Shown: piece by piece, positions 1 to 8,269 of the stretch
Layout: the number at the start of each line of letters is the position of its first letter
Numbering within the stretch: position 1 is the first letter of the stretch
Assembly: GCF_038002225.1 (NCBI RefSeq)
Contig: NZ_JBBOCA010000001.1
Coordinates: 1,302,001 to 1,366,000, forward strand
From: Paenibacillus sp. FSL R7-0204
GTDB lineage: Bacteria; Bacillota; Bacilli; Paenibacillales; Paenibacillaceae
Reading direction: 5' to 3'
Length of the DNA stretch: 64,000 bases
Translations under genes and position numbers: made by a program
Notes under the pieces: generated by a model
Told to the model about the DNA's origin: nothing
Database searches by the model: none
Seen by the model: the letters and a program-made list of their open reading frames with translations, nothing else

Positions 1-66
1 AGCCAAGTGGTAAGGCAAAGCTCTGCAAAAGCTTTATCCCCAGTTCAAATCTGGGTGGCACCTCCA
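1..66 (+). tRNA. tRNA-Cys (GCA), 5' end cut by window edge
   Basis: The anticodon stem AAGCT/AGCTT closes a seven-base loop CTGCAAA, giving anticodon GCA (Cys). It is followed by a T arm (CCCAG, loop TTCAAAT, CTGGG) and the 3' acceptor strand ending TCCA. The discriminator base is T, as expected for tRNA-Cys. The 5' acceptor strand lies before base 1. The CCA is encoded. Confidence 0.9.
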
Positions 67-95
67 TTATTTTTCTGGAAATTATATATGTATAC

Positions 96-174
96 GCCGG
101 CGTGGCGGAATGGCAGACGCGCTCGACTCAAAATCGAGTGGGAAACCGTGGAGGTTCGAGTCCTCTCGCCGGTA
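96..174 (+). tRNA. tRNA-Leu (CAA)
   Basis: The acceptor strands GCCGGCG and CGCCGGT pair. The anticodon stem CTCGA/TCGAG encloses CTCAAAA, giving anticodon CAA (Leu, TTG codon). A class II variable arm (TGGGAAACCGT) and a T loop TTCGAGT follow. The discriminator is A and CCA is not encoded. It lies 29 bases after the Cys tRNA, so both probably belong to one tRNA operon. Confidence 0.93.
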
Positions 175-183
175 TAATTTTAG

Positions 184-230
184 TAAGAACAGCCCATTAG
201 ATGAAAAGTCTAATGGGCTGTTCTTATTTT
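184..230 (+). terminator. Rho-independent terminator of the tRNA cluster
   Basis: A long stem (TAAGAACAGCCCATTAGA at 184-201 pairing with 209-226) has a seven-base loop and is followed by TTTT. It sits ten bases after tRNA-Leu and ends the tRNA transcript. Confidence 0.92.
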
Positions 231-423
231 TCCGAATCATTTCCGCTACCGCAAAAATTCCTCCAGTCGCCAGTTCCGCCGGCCGGTCAAGGATAACGAG
301 CGCCACCGGGAGTTCCTTGGCTTCGACCCTAGCAAGACAACACTGCGTGATTTTAGTTTATCCAGACGCCCCCAAATACAAGTTCACCCAATGGGAAGGC
401 AGTTACACACCCCAAACGAATTA

Positions 424-1920
424 CTACACGGTAATGTCTCCACACCAGCGAATGATTCCTTCTTTTATGATTTGAATTGGATTGGGATCGGATAGAGAAA
501 TCGCCCAGGCAATATGTCCATCCGGCCGAATAAGCGCCGTGTGGACGTCGTTCCAATCCGCATCAGCCTCAGCTAAAGAGGCATGTACAACTTGAAGGTT
601 GCTATACGTTTCCCATTGACCGCTATTCTGTTCATTAGAATGGAAATGCAACAGAAGAAAAGTACCTTTGTGCAGGAGTGGATAGGAGTTAATTAATTGC
701 CCGTCTTTCAGCTTTAAGCTTAGATCTTTGAAACGTTTCCCGTTTAAAGGATGGGAACGCGCTTCAGCGCCGGGTGCATAATGTACGTCCAGGGCGGAAA
801 TTTGTGCAGCGATTTGATAATTAGCCTCCGGTATTTGAATCAGATTAGCCAGCATGCTTCGCAGTTCCGTGATGAGAGGCGTCACGTCCAGAAGCAGGGT
901 TTGGACCTCGGTATTCCGGAGCAAGGCCGTATTCCATGGAAAACGTTCGGCATGATAACTGTCTAATAGCCAGTCTGGAGCCCAGCCTTTGATTGCTCCT
1001 GCAAGCTTCCAGCCTAGGTTCATCGCTTCTTGTAAGCCGACGTTCATTCCCTGTCCACCAGCGGGAAAATGAATATGCGCCGAATCTCCCGCCAAGAACA
1101 ATCGACCATTCCGATAGCGTCCCGCTTGCCGTGTAGCATTTCCAAATCGGGACATCCATTTCACATCGTTCAATCCCAGGTCGCTTCCAGTCGTACGGAT
1201 GAGCGATGAACGAAACTCTTCCAATGTAACGCTCTCATCCTTGGAGACGTTTCGTCTCTCCATATCGATCATCAAGACTCGATAGATATGATCATCTATT
1301 GGAATGATGCTGACCAATCCTTGTTCTGTAATTCGGGATATGACACTCATAGGAGCCAAATCAGATAGAACGGCATCCCCCAGAATAGCCGTGAAGGTGG
1401 CATCTGTACCTTCAAAGGATATATTTGCGTGTTTGCGAACCAAGCTTCTGGCTCCATCCGTACCTACCACATAAGCTGATCTTAACGTTGTTTCTCCGTG
1501 CGGTCCCGCGATCTTAACGTTGACCCCATTCTCATCCTGATGCACAGACAGAGCCTCAACCTCTCTCAAGACCTCCGCGCCAAGACTAAGAGTCCAGTCC
1601 TCCAGCACCTTCTCAGTCTCACTCTGCGGTAAAAAGACGGTATGATTGGAAGAAGAATCCAACACCGAGAAATTCAAAGGAGTTTCTAATCCTGCGAAAT
1701 GTCCTCTCGAAAGTAAGCGGCCTTGCTTGATTAATTTTGATTTCACTCCACGCATATCTAATATTTCAAGCGTGCGTGGATGTACGGTAAGCGCACGTGA
1801 ATATGGGGTTGTCTCCTTTAGTCGCTCAATGACGCATACCTTTACACCGGCTAAGGCCAATTCTCCAGCCAACATCATGCCGACAGGACCGCCACCGATC
1901 AGGATGACTTCATATTTCAT
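424..1920 (-). CDS. FAD-dependent aromatic monooxygenase (Rox/PheA-TfdB type)
   Basis: A 498-residue class A flavoprotein hydroxylase. It shows the N-terminal dinucleotide-binding motif GGGPVG (residues 9-14), the central DG motif in VVGTDGARS (about 153) and the second FAD motif AGDSAHIHFPAGGQGMN (about 275). Length and overall pattern resemble rifampicin monooxygenases (Rox) and polyketide hydroxylases, which use NAD(P)H and O2 to hydroxylate aromatic substrates. It follows a RidA-family gene by 24 bases on the minus strand, probably in one transcript, and a MarR regulator is divergently encoded. That layout suggests an inducible detoxification unit. The substrate cannot be read from sequence. 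Confidence 0.85.
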   Translation of the reverse strand: MKYEVILIGGGPVGMMLAGELALAGVKVCVIERLKETTPYSRALTVHPRTLEILDMRGVKSKLIKQGRLLSRGHFAGLETPLNFSVLDSSSNHTVFLPQSETEKVLEDWTLSLGAEVLREVEALSVHQDENGVNVKIAGPHGETTLRSAYVVGTDGARSLVRKHANISFEGTDATFTAILGDAVLSDLAPMSVISRITEQGLVSIIPIDDHIYRVLMIDMERRNVSKDESVTLEEFRSSLIRTTGSDLGLNDVKWMSRFGNATRQAGRYRNGRLFLAGDSAHIHFPAGGQGMNVGLQEAMNLGWKLAGAIKGWAPDWLLDSYHAERFPWNTALLRNTEVQTLLLDVTPLITELRSMLANLIQIPEANYQIAAQISALDVHYAPGAEARSHPLNGKRFKDLSLKLKDGQLINSYPLLHKGTFLLLHFHSNEQNSGQWETYSNLQVVHASLAEADADWNDVHTALIRPDGHIAWAISLSDPNPIQIIKEGIIRWCGDITV

Positions 1921-1944
1921 ATTTATAACCTCTTTTCTTATACA

Positions 1945-2346
1945 TTATGGGAAGATCACGATAGCGTCTATTTCGATAAGCCATTCAGGATCGGCTAGTG
2001 CTTGAACGCCTATATAGGTACTTGCTGTCTTCGGCCAGTTAGGGCCAAACACATGAAATCCGGCGTCAAAAATAATCGAAATCAAATCCGGGCAGTGGTT
2101 AACGACAAAAATATTCATTTTTGCAATGCACAAGGGATCCGCTTGCACGGCTTCCAATGCATACTTAAGATTGGTGAACACTTGAATCGCTTGCGCGTAA
2201 TAGTCCCCTGAACCGATCAATGCTCCTGATTCATCTACAGAAACCTGACCTGAGATGAAAGCCAGTTTGGAGGCAGTAGTTACCACGACATGAGAAATTA
2301 CAGATGTAACCTTGTCCGTCAATATCTTCGGATTCACAATTTCCAT
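1945..2346 (-). CDS. RidA/YjgF/UK114 family protein
   Basis: A 133-residue protein with RidA family features: the NP start region (MEIVNPK), FISGQV, and a conserved C-terminal half (NIFVV...ALADPEWLIEIDAIV). RidA proteins deaminate reactive enamine/imine intermediates, but several members have other roles. I start it at the ATG at 2346 because this gives the usual family length; GGAG lies 11 bases before it. An upstream TTG/ATG pair at 2427/2424 would add 26-27 residues, but there AAGGAGG lies inside the ORF. It is the first gene before the FAD monooxygenase, with which it probably forms an operon. Confidence 0.8.
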   Translation of the reverse strand: MEIVNPKILTDKVTSVISHVVVTTASKLAFISGQVSVDESGALIGSGDYYAQAIQVFTNLKYALEAVQADPLCIAKMNIFVVNHCPDLISIIFDAGFHVFGPNWPKTASTYIGVQALADPEWLIEIDAIVIFP

Positions 2347-2430
2347 AGGCAGGTAGGCTCCATTCCCATATTTATAAATCTTCTCTTGAAAAGTGGTCAA
2401 GTATTTCCAGTAAACCTCCTTCATCAATTA

Positions 2431-2590
2431 TTGTTTCGTTGGAACCTTTTTTACTGCCTGTTAAAACAAGTGTGATGAAAATTATATTCTACTTTTGTTT
2501 CATATGAAACAATATAAGTTTACTTTGTTGCTATTTGTCCTGTCAACCCTAATATCAATAAGTGTATGAATATTGTTTCACAGAGAACAA
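2431..2590. promoter_or_regulatory. Three MarR-type operator-like palindromes in the divergent promoter region
   Basis: A perfect 18-base palindrome, TTGTTTCATATGAAACAA, lies at 2495-2512. A second site with the same half TTGTTTCA and outer arms TTGTT/AACAA lies at 2573-2590, and a degenerate one (TTGTTTCGTTGGAACC) at 2431-2446. They sit between RidA/monooxygenase (minus) and the MarR gene (plus). The 2573 site overlaps the probable MarR promoter (TATAAT at 2598-2603), which fits autoregulation. Confidence 0.65.
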
Positions 2591-2634
2591 TCTATGATAT
2601 AATAAAAAAAACAAATTGAGGAGCCAGTATAATC

Positions 2635-3111
2635 ATGGATACTGCCAGTAAGAACAAAACCGCCATTCATGAATTTTTCGTTCAGTTTCTTGAGCAAAAA
2701 GAGCAATATGAAGCCCGAATAACTGCCACATACCTGGAGGATATCCGGAAACATATTGAATCGGAATTCAGCTTGAATATGACGGAACTGCACATCATTG
2801 CGTGCATCGGTGAGCAGGAGCCGATCAATCTCACTTCCATCGCGGAGAGAATAAATTTAAGCAAAGGAAATACCTCCAAGATCGCAAATAAATTACTAAA
2901 GGCAGGTTGGGTTCGAAAAGCCCAGCTCAACGACAACAAAAAGGAAGTGTATTTTCGGCTAACGTCTGTCGGCAAAAAGCTATTTGCTGCTCATGATGAG
3001 CTTCATGCGAAGGAAAAGCAAAGAATGTACGAATTTTTGGGGAAATATAACGAAAGCGAGCTTGAATTTATTAAACGCTTGTTTGGAGATATGGTTGACT
3101 TCTATCGCTAA
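2635..3111 (+). CDS. MarR family transcriptional regulator
   Basis: A 158-residue winged-helix regulator. The core reads ELHIIACIGEQEPINLTSIAERINLSKGNTSKIANKLLKAGWV followed by the wing (NDNKKEVYFRLTSVGKKL), with long helices at both ends for dimerisation. AGGAG lies 11 bases before the ATG. It is divergent from the RidA/FAD monooxygenase pair and flanked by palindromes of the usual MarR size, so it most likely represses that pair and itself. A paralogue is encoded at 5166-5687. Confidence 0.88.
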   Translation: MDTASKNKTAIHEFFVQFLEQKEQYEARITATYLEDIRKHIESEFSLNMTELHIIACIGEQEPINLTSIAERINLSKGNTSKIANKLLKAGWVRKAQLNDNKKEVYFRLTSVGKKLFAAHDELHAKEKQRMYEFLGKYNESELEFIKRLFGDMVDFYR

Positions 3112-3199
3112 CGTACTTCTCATCTGAGCATAAAGGGGTTAACTTTCCGGGTACAAGAGCTCAATAATCATAAAGCAGCTTAGTATTCATTCGATTTGA

Positions 3200-3290
3200 A
3201 AAAAAACGAGTCTATGCTACTATCAGAAAGCGAGATTGCAGTAAACCTGGGTGGTACCGCGAAACAATCCCCTTTCGTCCCTGTATGAGC
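3200..3290 (+). promoter_or_regulatory. T-box leader 3' half, apparently orphaned
   Basis: The T-box core GGGTGGTACCGCG (3249-3261) is followed by the conserved CGTCCCT (3276-3282) and preceded by AGAAAGCGAG, the standard order of antiterminator and terminator strands in tRNA-sensing leaders. No plus-strand gene follows; the next gene is convergent and ends at 3368. The stem I and specifier region was not resolved in 3112-3200. It looks like the remnant of a leader whose aminoacyl-tRNA synthetase or amino acid gene was lost. Confidence 0.6.
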
Positions 3291-3367
3291 TGACCGCTGT
3301 CAGTTCGATGTCTACAGCCATGAATGCCCCTCCAGCCTAATAGATGGGGGAATGGTACGACAATCTT

Positions 3368-4627
3368 TTAATTTTTTGCGCGCTGGTCATTCGCCAAACC
3401 CACAAATTGATTTCTGGCCGCACCTAGACCAATGATACCGAGTAGGGCAGAAGCGCCAAGCAAAATCAGGAGTGGAGTACTCCAACTATGAGTGGCGTCA
3501 TGCAAGTATCCAATCAGCGCTGGGCCAATGGCTGCCAGCAGATATCCTATGGATTGGGCCATGCCCGATAATTCTGCCGCTTGATGAGCACTTTGGGTGC
3601 GCAAGCCGAAGAACATCATAGACAAGCCAAAGGCAAAGCCCGCTCCAATTCCCAGAATAATCACCCACAACAGAAGCAGTTGGATACTGCTATAGAGCAG
3701 CCCAAGTGTTCCGATCAAAAGCAGGATTGTTGTAATGATCACTAATGAACGTTGGTTAGACATACGCCCTGCCATAACAGGAACGATAAATGCAAAGGGG
3801 AGGGAAGCCATAATCAGAACCGAGAGAAACCAGCCGGATTGACTCGAACTGATGCCTTGTTCTTTTAGGATTTCAGGGAGCCAGGCTACCAGCACATAGA
3901 AAATAGCTGATTGTATTCCCATAAACAGAGTCACCTGCCAAGCTAATGGGGAACGCCATATTTTAACCTGATGGTTCTTACCTGTGCTGTTACCACTAAT
4001 GGCGGGTTTCGTTGGAGTCTTGAGCAGCGGTATCCAAAATAGAATGGAGATGAAGCTAAGTATTCCCCATACTCCCAGGGCACCTTGCCAGTTCATACCT
4101 GCTCCCACAGCTAAGGGAATACTAATACCGGAAGCAATTGCCCCGCATAGATTCATGGAAACCGAATAGACCCCTGTCATAGTCCCCATTTGCTGTGGAA
4201 ATTCGCGTTTAATCAGGCTGGGAAGTAATACATTACATATAGTAATAGCAAATCCTAGAATTGCGGTTCCAACATATAAAGTTGCTGCACCGGATAAGGA
4301 CCGAACAGCAATACCGATGACTAAAAAAATAAGAGAAATCAGGATAATTCGTTCTACACCATATTTCCGTCCTAATTTGGGTACAAAAGGTGATAATGAG
4401 GCAAATGCAATTAGTGGAACTGTTGTAATCAGGCCTGCTAAAGTATTAGAAATGTGCACGTTGTCCCGAATAAGACTGACCAATGGTCCCACCGATGTGA
4501 GGGGGGCGCGCAAATTCGCTGCGATGAAAATAATTCCTACGACCATGAACCAGAGTGTCGCTTGCTTCCGAATACCGGTATTGGATATTCCATCTTGCTT
4601 GTTTAACAATTGTTCCGGTGAACTCAT
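3368..4627 (-). CDS. MFS transporter, CynX/NimT (YeaN) type
   Basis: A 419-residue membrane protein with twelve predicted hydrophobic segments. The first segment contains ANLRAPLTSVGPL, characteristic of the CynX/NimT branch of the major facilitator superfamily (cyanate and nitroimidazole-type exporters). It overlaps the stop of the upstream GntR-family remnant by four bases (ATGA), so the two were once translationally coupled. The substrate is unknown. The upstream GntR/FCD gene was presumably its regulator before it was broken. Confidence 0.82.
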   Translation of the reverse strand: MSSPEQLLNKQDGISNTGIRKQATLWFMVVGIIFIAANLRAPLTSVGPLVSLIRDNVHISNTLAGLITTVPLIAFASLSPFVPKLGRKYGVERIILISLIFLVIGIAVRSLSGAATLYVGTAILGFAITICNVLLPSLIKREFPQQMGTMTGVYSVSMNLCGAIASGISIPLAVGAGMNWQGALGVWGILSFISILFWIPLLKTPTKPAISGNSTGKNHQVKIWRSPLAWQVTLFMGIQSAIFYVLVAWLPEILKEQGISSSQSGWFLSVLIMASLPFAFIVPVMAGRMSNQRSLVIITTILLLIGTLGLLYSSIQLLLLWVIILGIGAGFAFGLSMMFFGLRTQSAHQAAELSGMAQSIGYLLAAIGPALIGYLHDATHSWSTPLLILLGASALLGIIGLGAARNQFVGLANDQRAKN

Positions 4628-5160
4628 AGATGTTCCTCCTGTGTACGGGCTTTGTCAATGTATAAACGAACAGCCTCCTCCGCTTGATGACCATTCTGAT
4701 CAGCAATGGCTTGATAGAGCAGGGCGTGAGAGTCGAGATAAAAATCCACGTTTTTGAGATCCTTCATTTCCAAAATCATGTTTTGCAGCGCCTCGGAAAT
4801 GTGATTGTACAAATTCGCCATTAGTTGGTTATGTGAAGCGGCTATCACCATTTTGTGAAACTCCACATCCCAGTGGGCGTAAGCTTCAAAATCTTGCTGA
4901 ACGGCTGCTTGTCTGCACTGGTCAAGGCATGTGCGAAGTGCCGCCAGATCTTCTTCGTCTCTCCTGAGCGCAGCCAGGGCAGCCGCCTCTCTTTCTAATG
5001 CATACCGGACCTCCAGGCTCTCGAACTTATCGGTATGCTCAATTACTTTTCTAATCACTGACCCCAAAACACTGGAGGAGCAGACATAAGTCCCATCCCC
5101 TTGTCTGGTCTTGAGCAGACCCGCATAGGTTAGAGCCCGAATCGCTTCCCTTAGGGAGAT
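4624..5160 (-). pseudogene. GntR/FadR-type regulator lacking the start of its DNA-binding domain
   Basis: The frame reads SLREAIRALTYAGLLKTRQGDGTYV just inside 5160, the second half of a GntR winged helix, followed by a full FCD ligand domain (EREAAALAALRRDEEDL... EFHKMVIAASHNQLM...). The first roughly 40 residues are absent. Upstream the frame runs a few unrelated codons and meets TAG at 5185-5187. An internal ATG at 5067 could still yield a free FCD domain of 147 residues. The breakpoint coincides with the start of the plus-strand MarR gene. Confidence 0.8.
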
Positions 5161-5165
5161 GTGAT

Positions 5166-5687
5166 TTGGAGTTTCAAAATCATTCTAAAGGTCACCTTTA
5201 CGAGCAATATATCCGAATGCTGCATTTGAACGAATTATATACAGAACATGAAATTAACGTGTTTCGGGAGCAAGCCCAAAAGCTTCAGATTGATATACTC
5301 TCCAATAATATTACCAGTGTACACGTCATTGATTGCATTGGTGATCATGAGCCAATCAATCATACCGGAATTACCAAAAGAATGAATTTGTCCAAAGCAA
5401 GTATTACAAATATTAGTTCAAAGTTATTGGAGATGGGTTTCATTGTGAGAAGTCAAATGAACAACAACCGGAAGGAAAGTTATTTCAGTCTAACAGATAA
5501 GGGAAGACAGGTTTATCAACTGCACCAAAAGATGCATCAAGAGAAAGAAGAGGGCTTCTACCAATTCATTGATTCTTATTCAGAGGCTGAGTTACAGACG
5601 ATCGGAAAATTCATGAGTGATTTGTTAGCACGTGCTGAAAAACACTATGGAAAGGGAGCTAGCGAGAATGACGACACGACAGATTGA
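5166..5687 (+). CDS. MarR family regulator (second paralogue)
   Basis: A 173-residue protein clearly related to the MarR at 2635. The shared pattern is CIGDHEPINHTGITKRMNLSKASITNISSKLLEMGF with wing NNNRKESYFSLTDKGRQV. Its start is uncertain. The frame opens with TTG at 5166 inside the broken GntR frame, without a clear ribosome binding site; the first ATG is at 5217. It may have lost its native promoter and N-terminus at the same junction that truncated the GntR gene. A small ORF follows after 21 bases. Confidence 0.75.
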   Translation: MEFQNHSKGHLYEQYIRMLHLNELYTEHEINVFREQAQKLQIDILSNNITSVHVIDCIGDHEPINHTGITKRMNLSKASITNISSKLLEMGFIVRSQMNNNRKESYFSLTDKGRQVYQLHQKMHQEKEEGFYQFIDSYSEAELQTIGKFMSDLLARAEKHYGKGASENDDTTD

Positions 5688-5708
5688 GATGGAAGGAAGC
5701 ATAGGCCG

Positions 5709-5921
5709 ATGAAGAAGAAAAATCCGGACCTATCAGAGTTAGATCAGATTGCCAGGGAAAAAAGGAAGGTTCAATTTTACCTCAGATTGATGTTGGGATT
5801 GGGCTCAAGCTGTGGTGTGATGGTACCTATTGAACCTTTTTTTACGACTTTAAATGAGCTTTCCGCTAAAGAGGCCGCACTTTTACAAGCAGCAAAAGAT
5901 CAACCGGATCATTCAGAATGA
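5709..5921 (+). CDS. Small hypothetical protein (70 aa)
   Basis: It starts at an ATG with GGAAGG eight to thirteen bases upstream, 21 bases after the MarR gene. It has a charged, helical N-terminus (SELDQIAREKRKVQFYLRLM), a short hydrophobic stretch with one cysteine (LGLGSSCGVMVPIEPFF) and an alanine-rich helical tail. No family was recognised. Its position between MarR and a terminator suggests cotranscription with the regulator. Confidence 0.5.
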   Translation: MKKKNPDLSELDQIAREKRKVQFYLRLMLGLGSSCGVMVPIEPFFTTLNELSAKEAALLQAAKDQPDHSE

Positions 5922-5946
5922 AAATGAATGTTGGCAAAAGAGCAGA

Positions 5947-5984
5947 GAAGCGGCCCGCAAAAAAGAGGGACCGCTTCATTTTTT
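5947..5984 (+). terminator. Rho-independent terminator after the MarR unit
   Basis: GAAGCGG (5947-5953) pairs with CCGCTTC (5971-5977), extended by CC/GG, and is followed by ATTTTTT. It lies between the plus-strand small ORF and the convergent TetR gene and could serve both. Confidence 0.8.
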
Positions 5985-5989
5985 ATGAT

Positions 5990-6559
5990 TTATAATTCCT
6001 CGGAGTAAAATGCTTTGGATACTGCCTCTGTGGCTTTATCAATAAAAGCTGCAACTTTACTGGGGCTTTCCTTCAGGCCACTGCTCACCCACTTTTTAAT
6101 AATGGCTATAGTGCCATGAGCGGTAAACGTATACCAGGACTCAAATAATTGTGGATCAAAATATTTTAATTCCTGCTTCCATCGCTCAATCGTTAAATCG
6201 TGACTGATATACAGGATCCTTTCTAATAATTCTTTATCACCATGCTCGGAGAACAGAACCTCACATATCGTTTTATTCGCTTTTATATACTTACATAATT
6301 CATAAGATAGCTTTTGAGGGTTGGAAGAATTAATCCCAAGCTGCTTAATTTCTTCGTAAAGATCATTTTCGATCGTTGCAAGAAGCTCAAACTGATTCGC
6401 ATAGTGTGAATAAAAGGTGTTGCGGTTAATCCCTGCTTCTCTGCAAATGTCGGTCACTGTAACTTTATTGATAGACCGTTCTGTCAACAGCTTCAACAGG
6501 CTTTCTTTGATCACCATTTTTGTATATCTCACTCTGTGATCTGTTTTTTTGTCTTCCAT
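5990..6559 (-). CDS. TetR/AcrR family transcriptional regulator
   Basis: A 189-residue regulator. The N-terminal helix-turn-helix reads LTERSINKVTVTDICREAGINRNTFYSHYANQFELL, and the C-terminal domain contains HGTIAIIKKWVSSGLKESP, typical of the TetR_C_8 type. The ATG at 6559 has GGGAGG five bases upstream; the longer frame to 6631 has no such signal. It is divergent from the CruF-like membrane protein gene, with a palindrome in the shared promoter, so it is the likely repressor of that gene. Confidence 0.86.
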   Translation of the reverse strand: MEDKKTDHRVRYTKMVIKESLLKLLTERSINKVTVTDICREAGINRNTFYSHYANQFELLATIENDLYEEIKQLGINSSNPQKLSYELCKYIKANKTICEVLFSEHGDKELLERILYISHDLTIERWKQELKYFDPQLFESWYTFTAHGTIAIIKKWVSSGLKESPSKVAAFIDKATEAVSKAFYSEEL

Positions 6560-6683
6560 ATTATCCTCCCAATTTAAAATAATAAAATAGTAAATGAACA
6601 AATCTAATGTGATTTGTATGATAACTAACATATCTCAATCGAACAGCCTGTTGTTTAAGTAACACAGTGAAATTATAATTTAC

Positions 6684-6695
6684 TTGAACGTTCAA
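6684..6695. promoter_or_regulatory. Operator-like palindrome between TetR gene and membrane protein gene
   Basis: A perfect 12-base palindrome, TTGAACGTTCAA, lies 30 bases before the start of the plus-strand gene and downstream of a TATAAT at 6674-6679. Its position overlaps the expected transcription start, as for a TetR-family repressor site. Confidence 0.5.
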
Positions 6696-6724
6696 TTCAA
6701 ATTCAACTTAAATGGAGGTAAAAT

Positions 6725-7684
6725 ATGGGTGATATAACTGTCGTACCTGTATGGATAATTCAAGATATTAGCGTCTTGATTGCTGCTGTTCTAATGGTTT
6801 TTTATATCCTTGATAAGGAAACGCATCCCAAAACAGTTCTGCTGCAATTTCTTGGTTTTGTATTTTTTTACGCCGCTGTTTTTGAAATTACTGCTTCATC
6901 GCTTGGGGAAGGGTTCTACGCCTACGGGCGGAGTATTTTGATGTTATTTAATATACCGATTACTGTTCCTATTATTGAGTTTCTGATTATTTATTCCACT
7001 TTACGTGTTCTGAAGTCTGTAAATATACCTTCCTGGACGAAACCGTTTATTACGGGATTGAGCGCTATGGTGTTTGACTTTTCACTCGACCCGGTGGCCG
7101 TTAAACAGATTTATGAGACCTTGGATGGAACCATTGCCAGATGGACGTATTATCCGCTGGCCGGTGAACCTCAAATCTATGGGGAACCGGTGATGAATTT
7201 TACAGGATGGATTTATATAGCGGGGTATTGGACCGTCTTTATTCTGATAGGGGAATGGTGGCATAAAAAGAAAGGCTACAGTAAAACCGTTGGTTACATC
7301 TATCCGTTTCTGGCGGCCCTTGCATCATTGGCTTGTATGTTCTCACCGTTATCTAACTTCTTTAATTATATGGGGCCGTTCTTTGAAAGAACCTCTAATA
7401 TGCAATGGGTGATGTTGATTGCACTTTCTGTAATTACAGTCGGAGTTTTAGCATTAACGTTTACAAAGTTCTGGGACCGGAAGATTAATTATTCAATCAC
7501 TCCGAAAAAAGACTTTCCGATCATGTTTACCTTCCTGGGATTCCCCCTGGTTAACACTATATTTTGCCTTATAGGAGGTTTCACGGAAGTCTTGTGGCTG
7601 GTCGTTCTGGCTCAGATCATATTAATGGTAGCCTGGATCGGAATTTATAGGATGGGTAAAAAAGCAAGACCAATCGCGAGGTAG
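6725..7684 (+). CDS. DUF422/CruF-like integral membrane protein
   Basis: A 319-residue polytopic membrane protein with about eight hydrophobic segments. The central stretch FDFSLDPVAVKQ...YYPLAGEPQIYGEPVMNFTGWI matches the carotenoid-biosynthesis DUF422 pattern (D-x-DPVA, then a G-x-P-x-x-NFxGW motif), the family of bacterioruberin hydratase CruF. GGAGG lies before the ATG. No carotenoid genes (crtB, crtI) are nearby, so the substrate in this organism is unknown. It is regulated in all likelihood by the divergent TetR gene. Confidence 0.6.
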   Translation: MGDITVVPVWIIQDISVLIAAVLMVFYILDKETHPKTVLLQFLGFVFFYAAVFEITASSLGEGFYAYGRSILMLFNIPITVPIIEFLIIYSTLRVLKSVNIPSWTKPFITGLSAMVFDFSLDPVAVKQIYETLDGTIARWTYYPLAGEPQIYGEPVMNFTGWIYIAGYWTVFILIGEWWHKKKGYSKTVGYIYPFLAALASLACMFSPLSNFFNYMGPFFERTSNMQWVMLIALSVITVGVLALTFTKFWDRKINYSITPKKDFPIMFTFLGFPLVNTIFCLIGGFTEVLWLVVLAQIILMVAWIGIYRMGKKARPIAR

Positions 7685-7698
7685 TTAAAGAAAACAGA

Positions 7699-7750
7699 AA
7701 ACACCGCCAGACTTTAGACCTCTTTTGGTCTGAAGCTGGCGGTGTTTTTT
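7699..7750 (+). terminator. Rho-independent terminator
   Basis: AACACCGCCAG pairs with CTGGCGGTGTT, with an inner stem AGACC/GGTCT, and runs into TTTTTT. It lies 15 bases after the DUF422-like gene. Confidence 0.93.
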
Positions 7751-7793
7751 GAAATTCTGTAAATAACGGTCGCAGAGAAGGAAGGACAATAAT

Positions 7794-8240
7794 TTAATAA
7801 ACAGCAATTACATAATTATTGGGACTAGTCGGGTAGGTTGCGGCGGTTATATCAATGTTACAAGTCGAACCCGGCTGTATTATAATGTCATATACATAGA
7901 GTCCGGGTTGCTGTGACATAGGGTGTATTCTCCCTGAACCAGTAAAATTAATGTACGAAGGATAATGATTTGCCCCCGAGCTGTTAACAGTTAGTTGATA
8001 TCCCCGGGCGTACGGACTACTATTAGTAATTTTGAATGACTCTGTTGCTCCAGGAGCTAATGTACGATAAGAGCTATAGCCCGAATCTATTTGAGTAAAG
8101 GACGCGGCGGCAACAATCTCAGCCGATGTATCCGCAGATTCAGTAGCAGCATTAACATTTGACGGGATCAACAGTGAACCAAAAATAATAGAAGCGCTTA
8201 ATAATGCGATATAACTTTTCTTTAGCTTGTTAATAACCAT
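7794..8240 (-). CDS. Secreted small protein of unknown function
   Basis: A 148-residue protein. The N-terminus is a typical Sec signal peptide (KKSYIALLSASIIFGSLLIPSNVNAA, cleavage after about residue 32). The mature part is serine/threonine/tyrosine-rich and beta-like (SYRTLAPGATESFKITN, GLYVYDIIIQPGSTCNIDITAA), with a single cysteine. GGGAGG lies eight bases before the ATG. It appears monocistronic, with a palindrome in its 5' leader. No family was recognised; the repeated 'ITNSSP' and 'LYVYDI' strands suggest an extracellular beta-sandwich. Confidence 0.75.
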   Translation of the reverse strand: MVINKLKKSYIALLSASIIFGSLLIPSNVNAATESADTSAEIVAAASFTQIDSGYSSYRTLAPGATESFKITNSSPYARGYQLTVNSSGANHYPSYINFTGSGRIHPMSQQPGLYVYDIIIQPGSTCNIDITAATYPTSPNNYVIAVY

Positions 8241-8269
8241 TATTATGTTCCTCCCAAGTATTTATAGTA

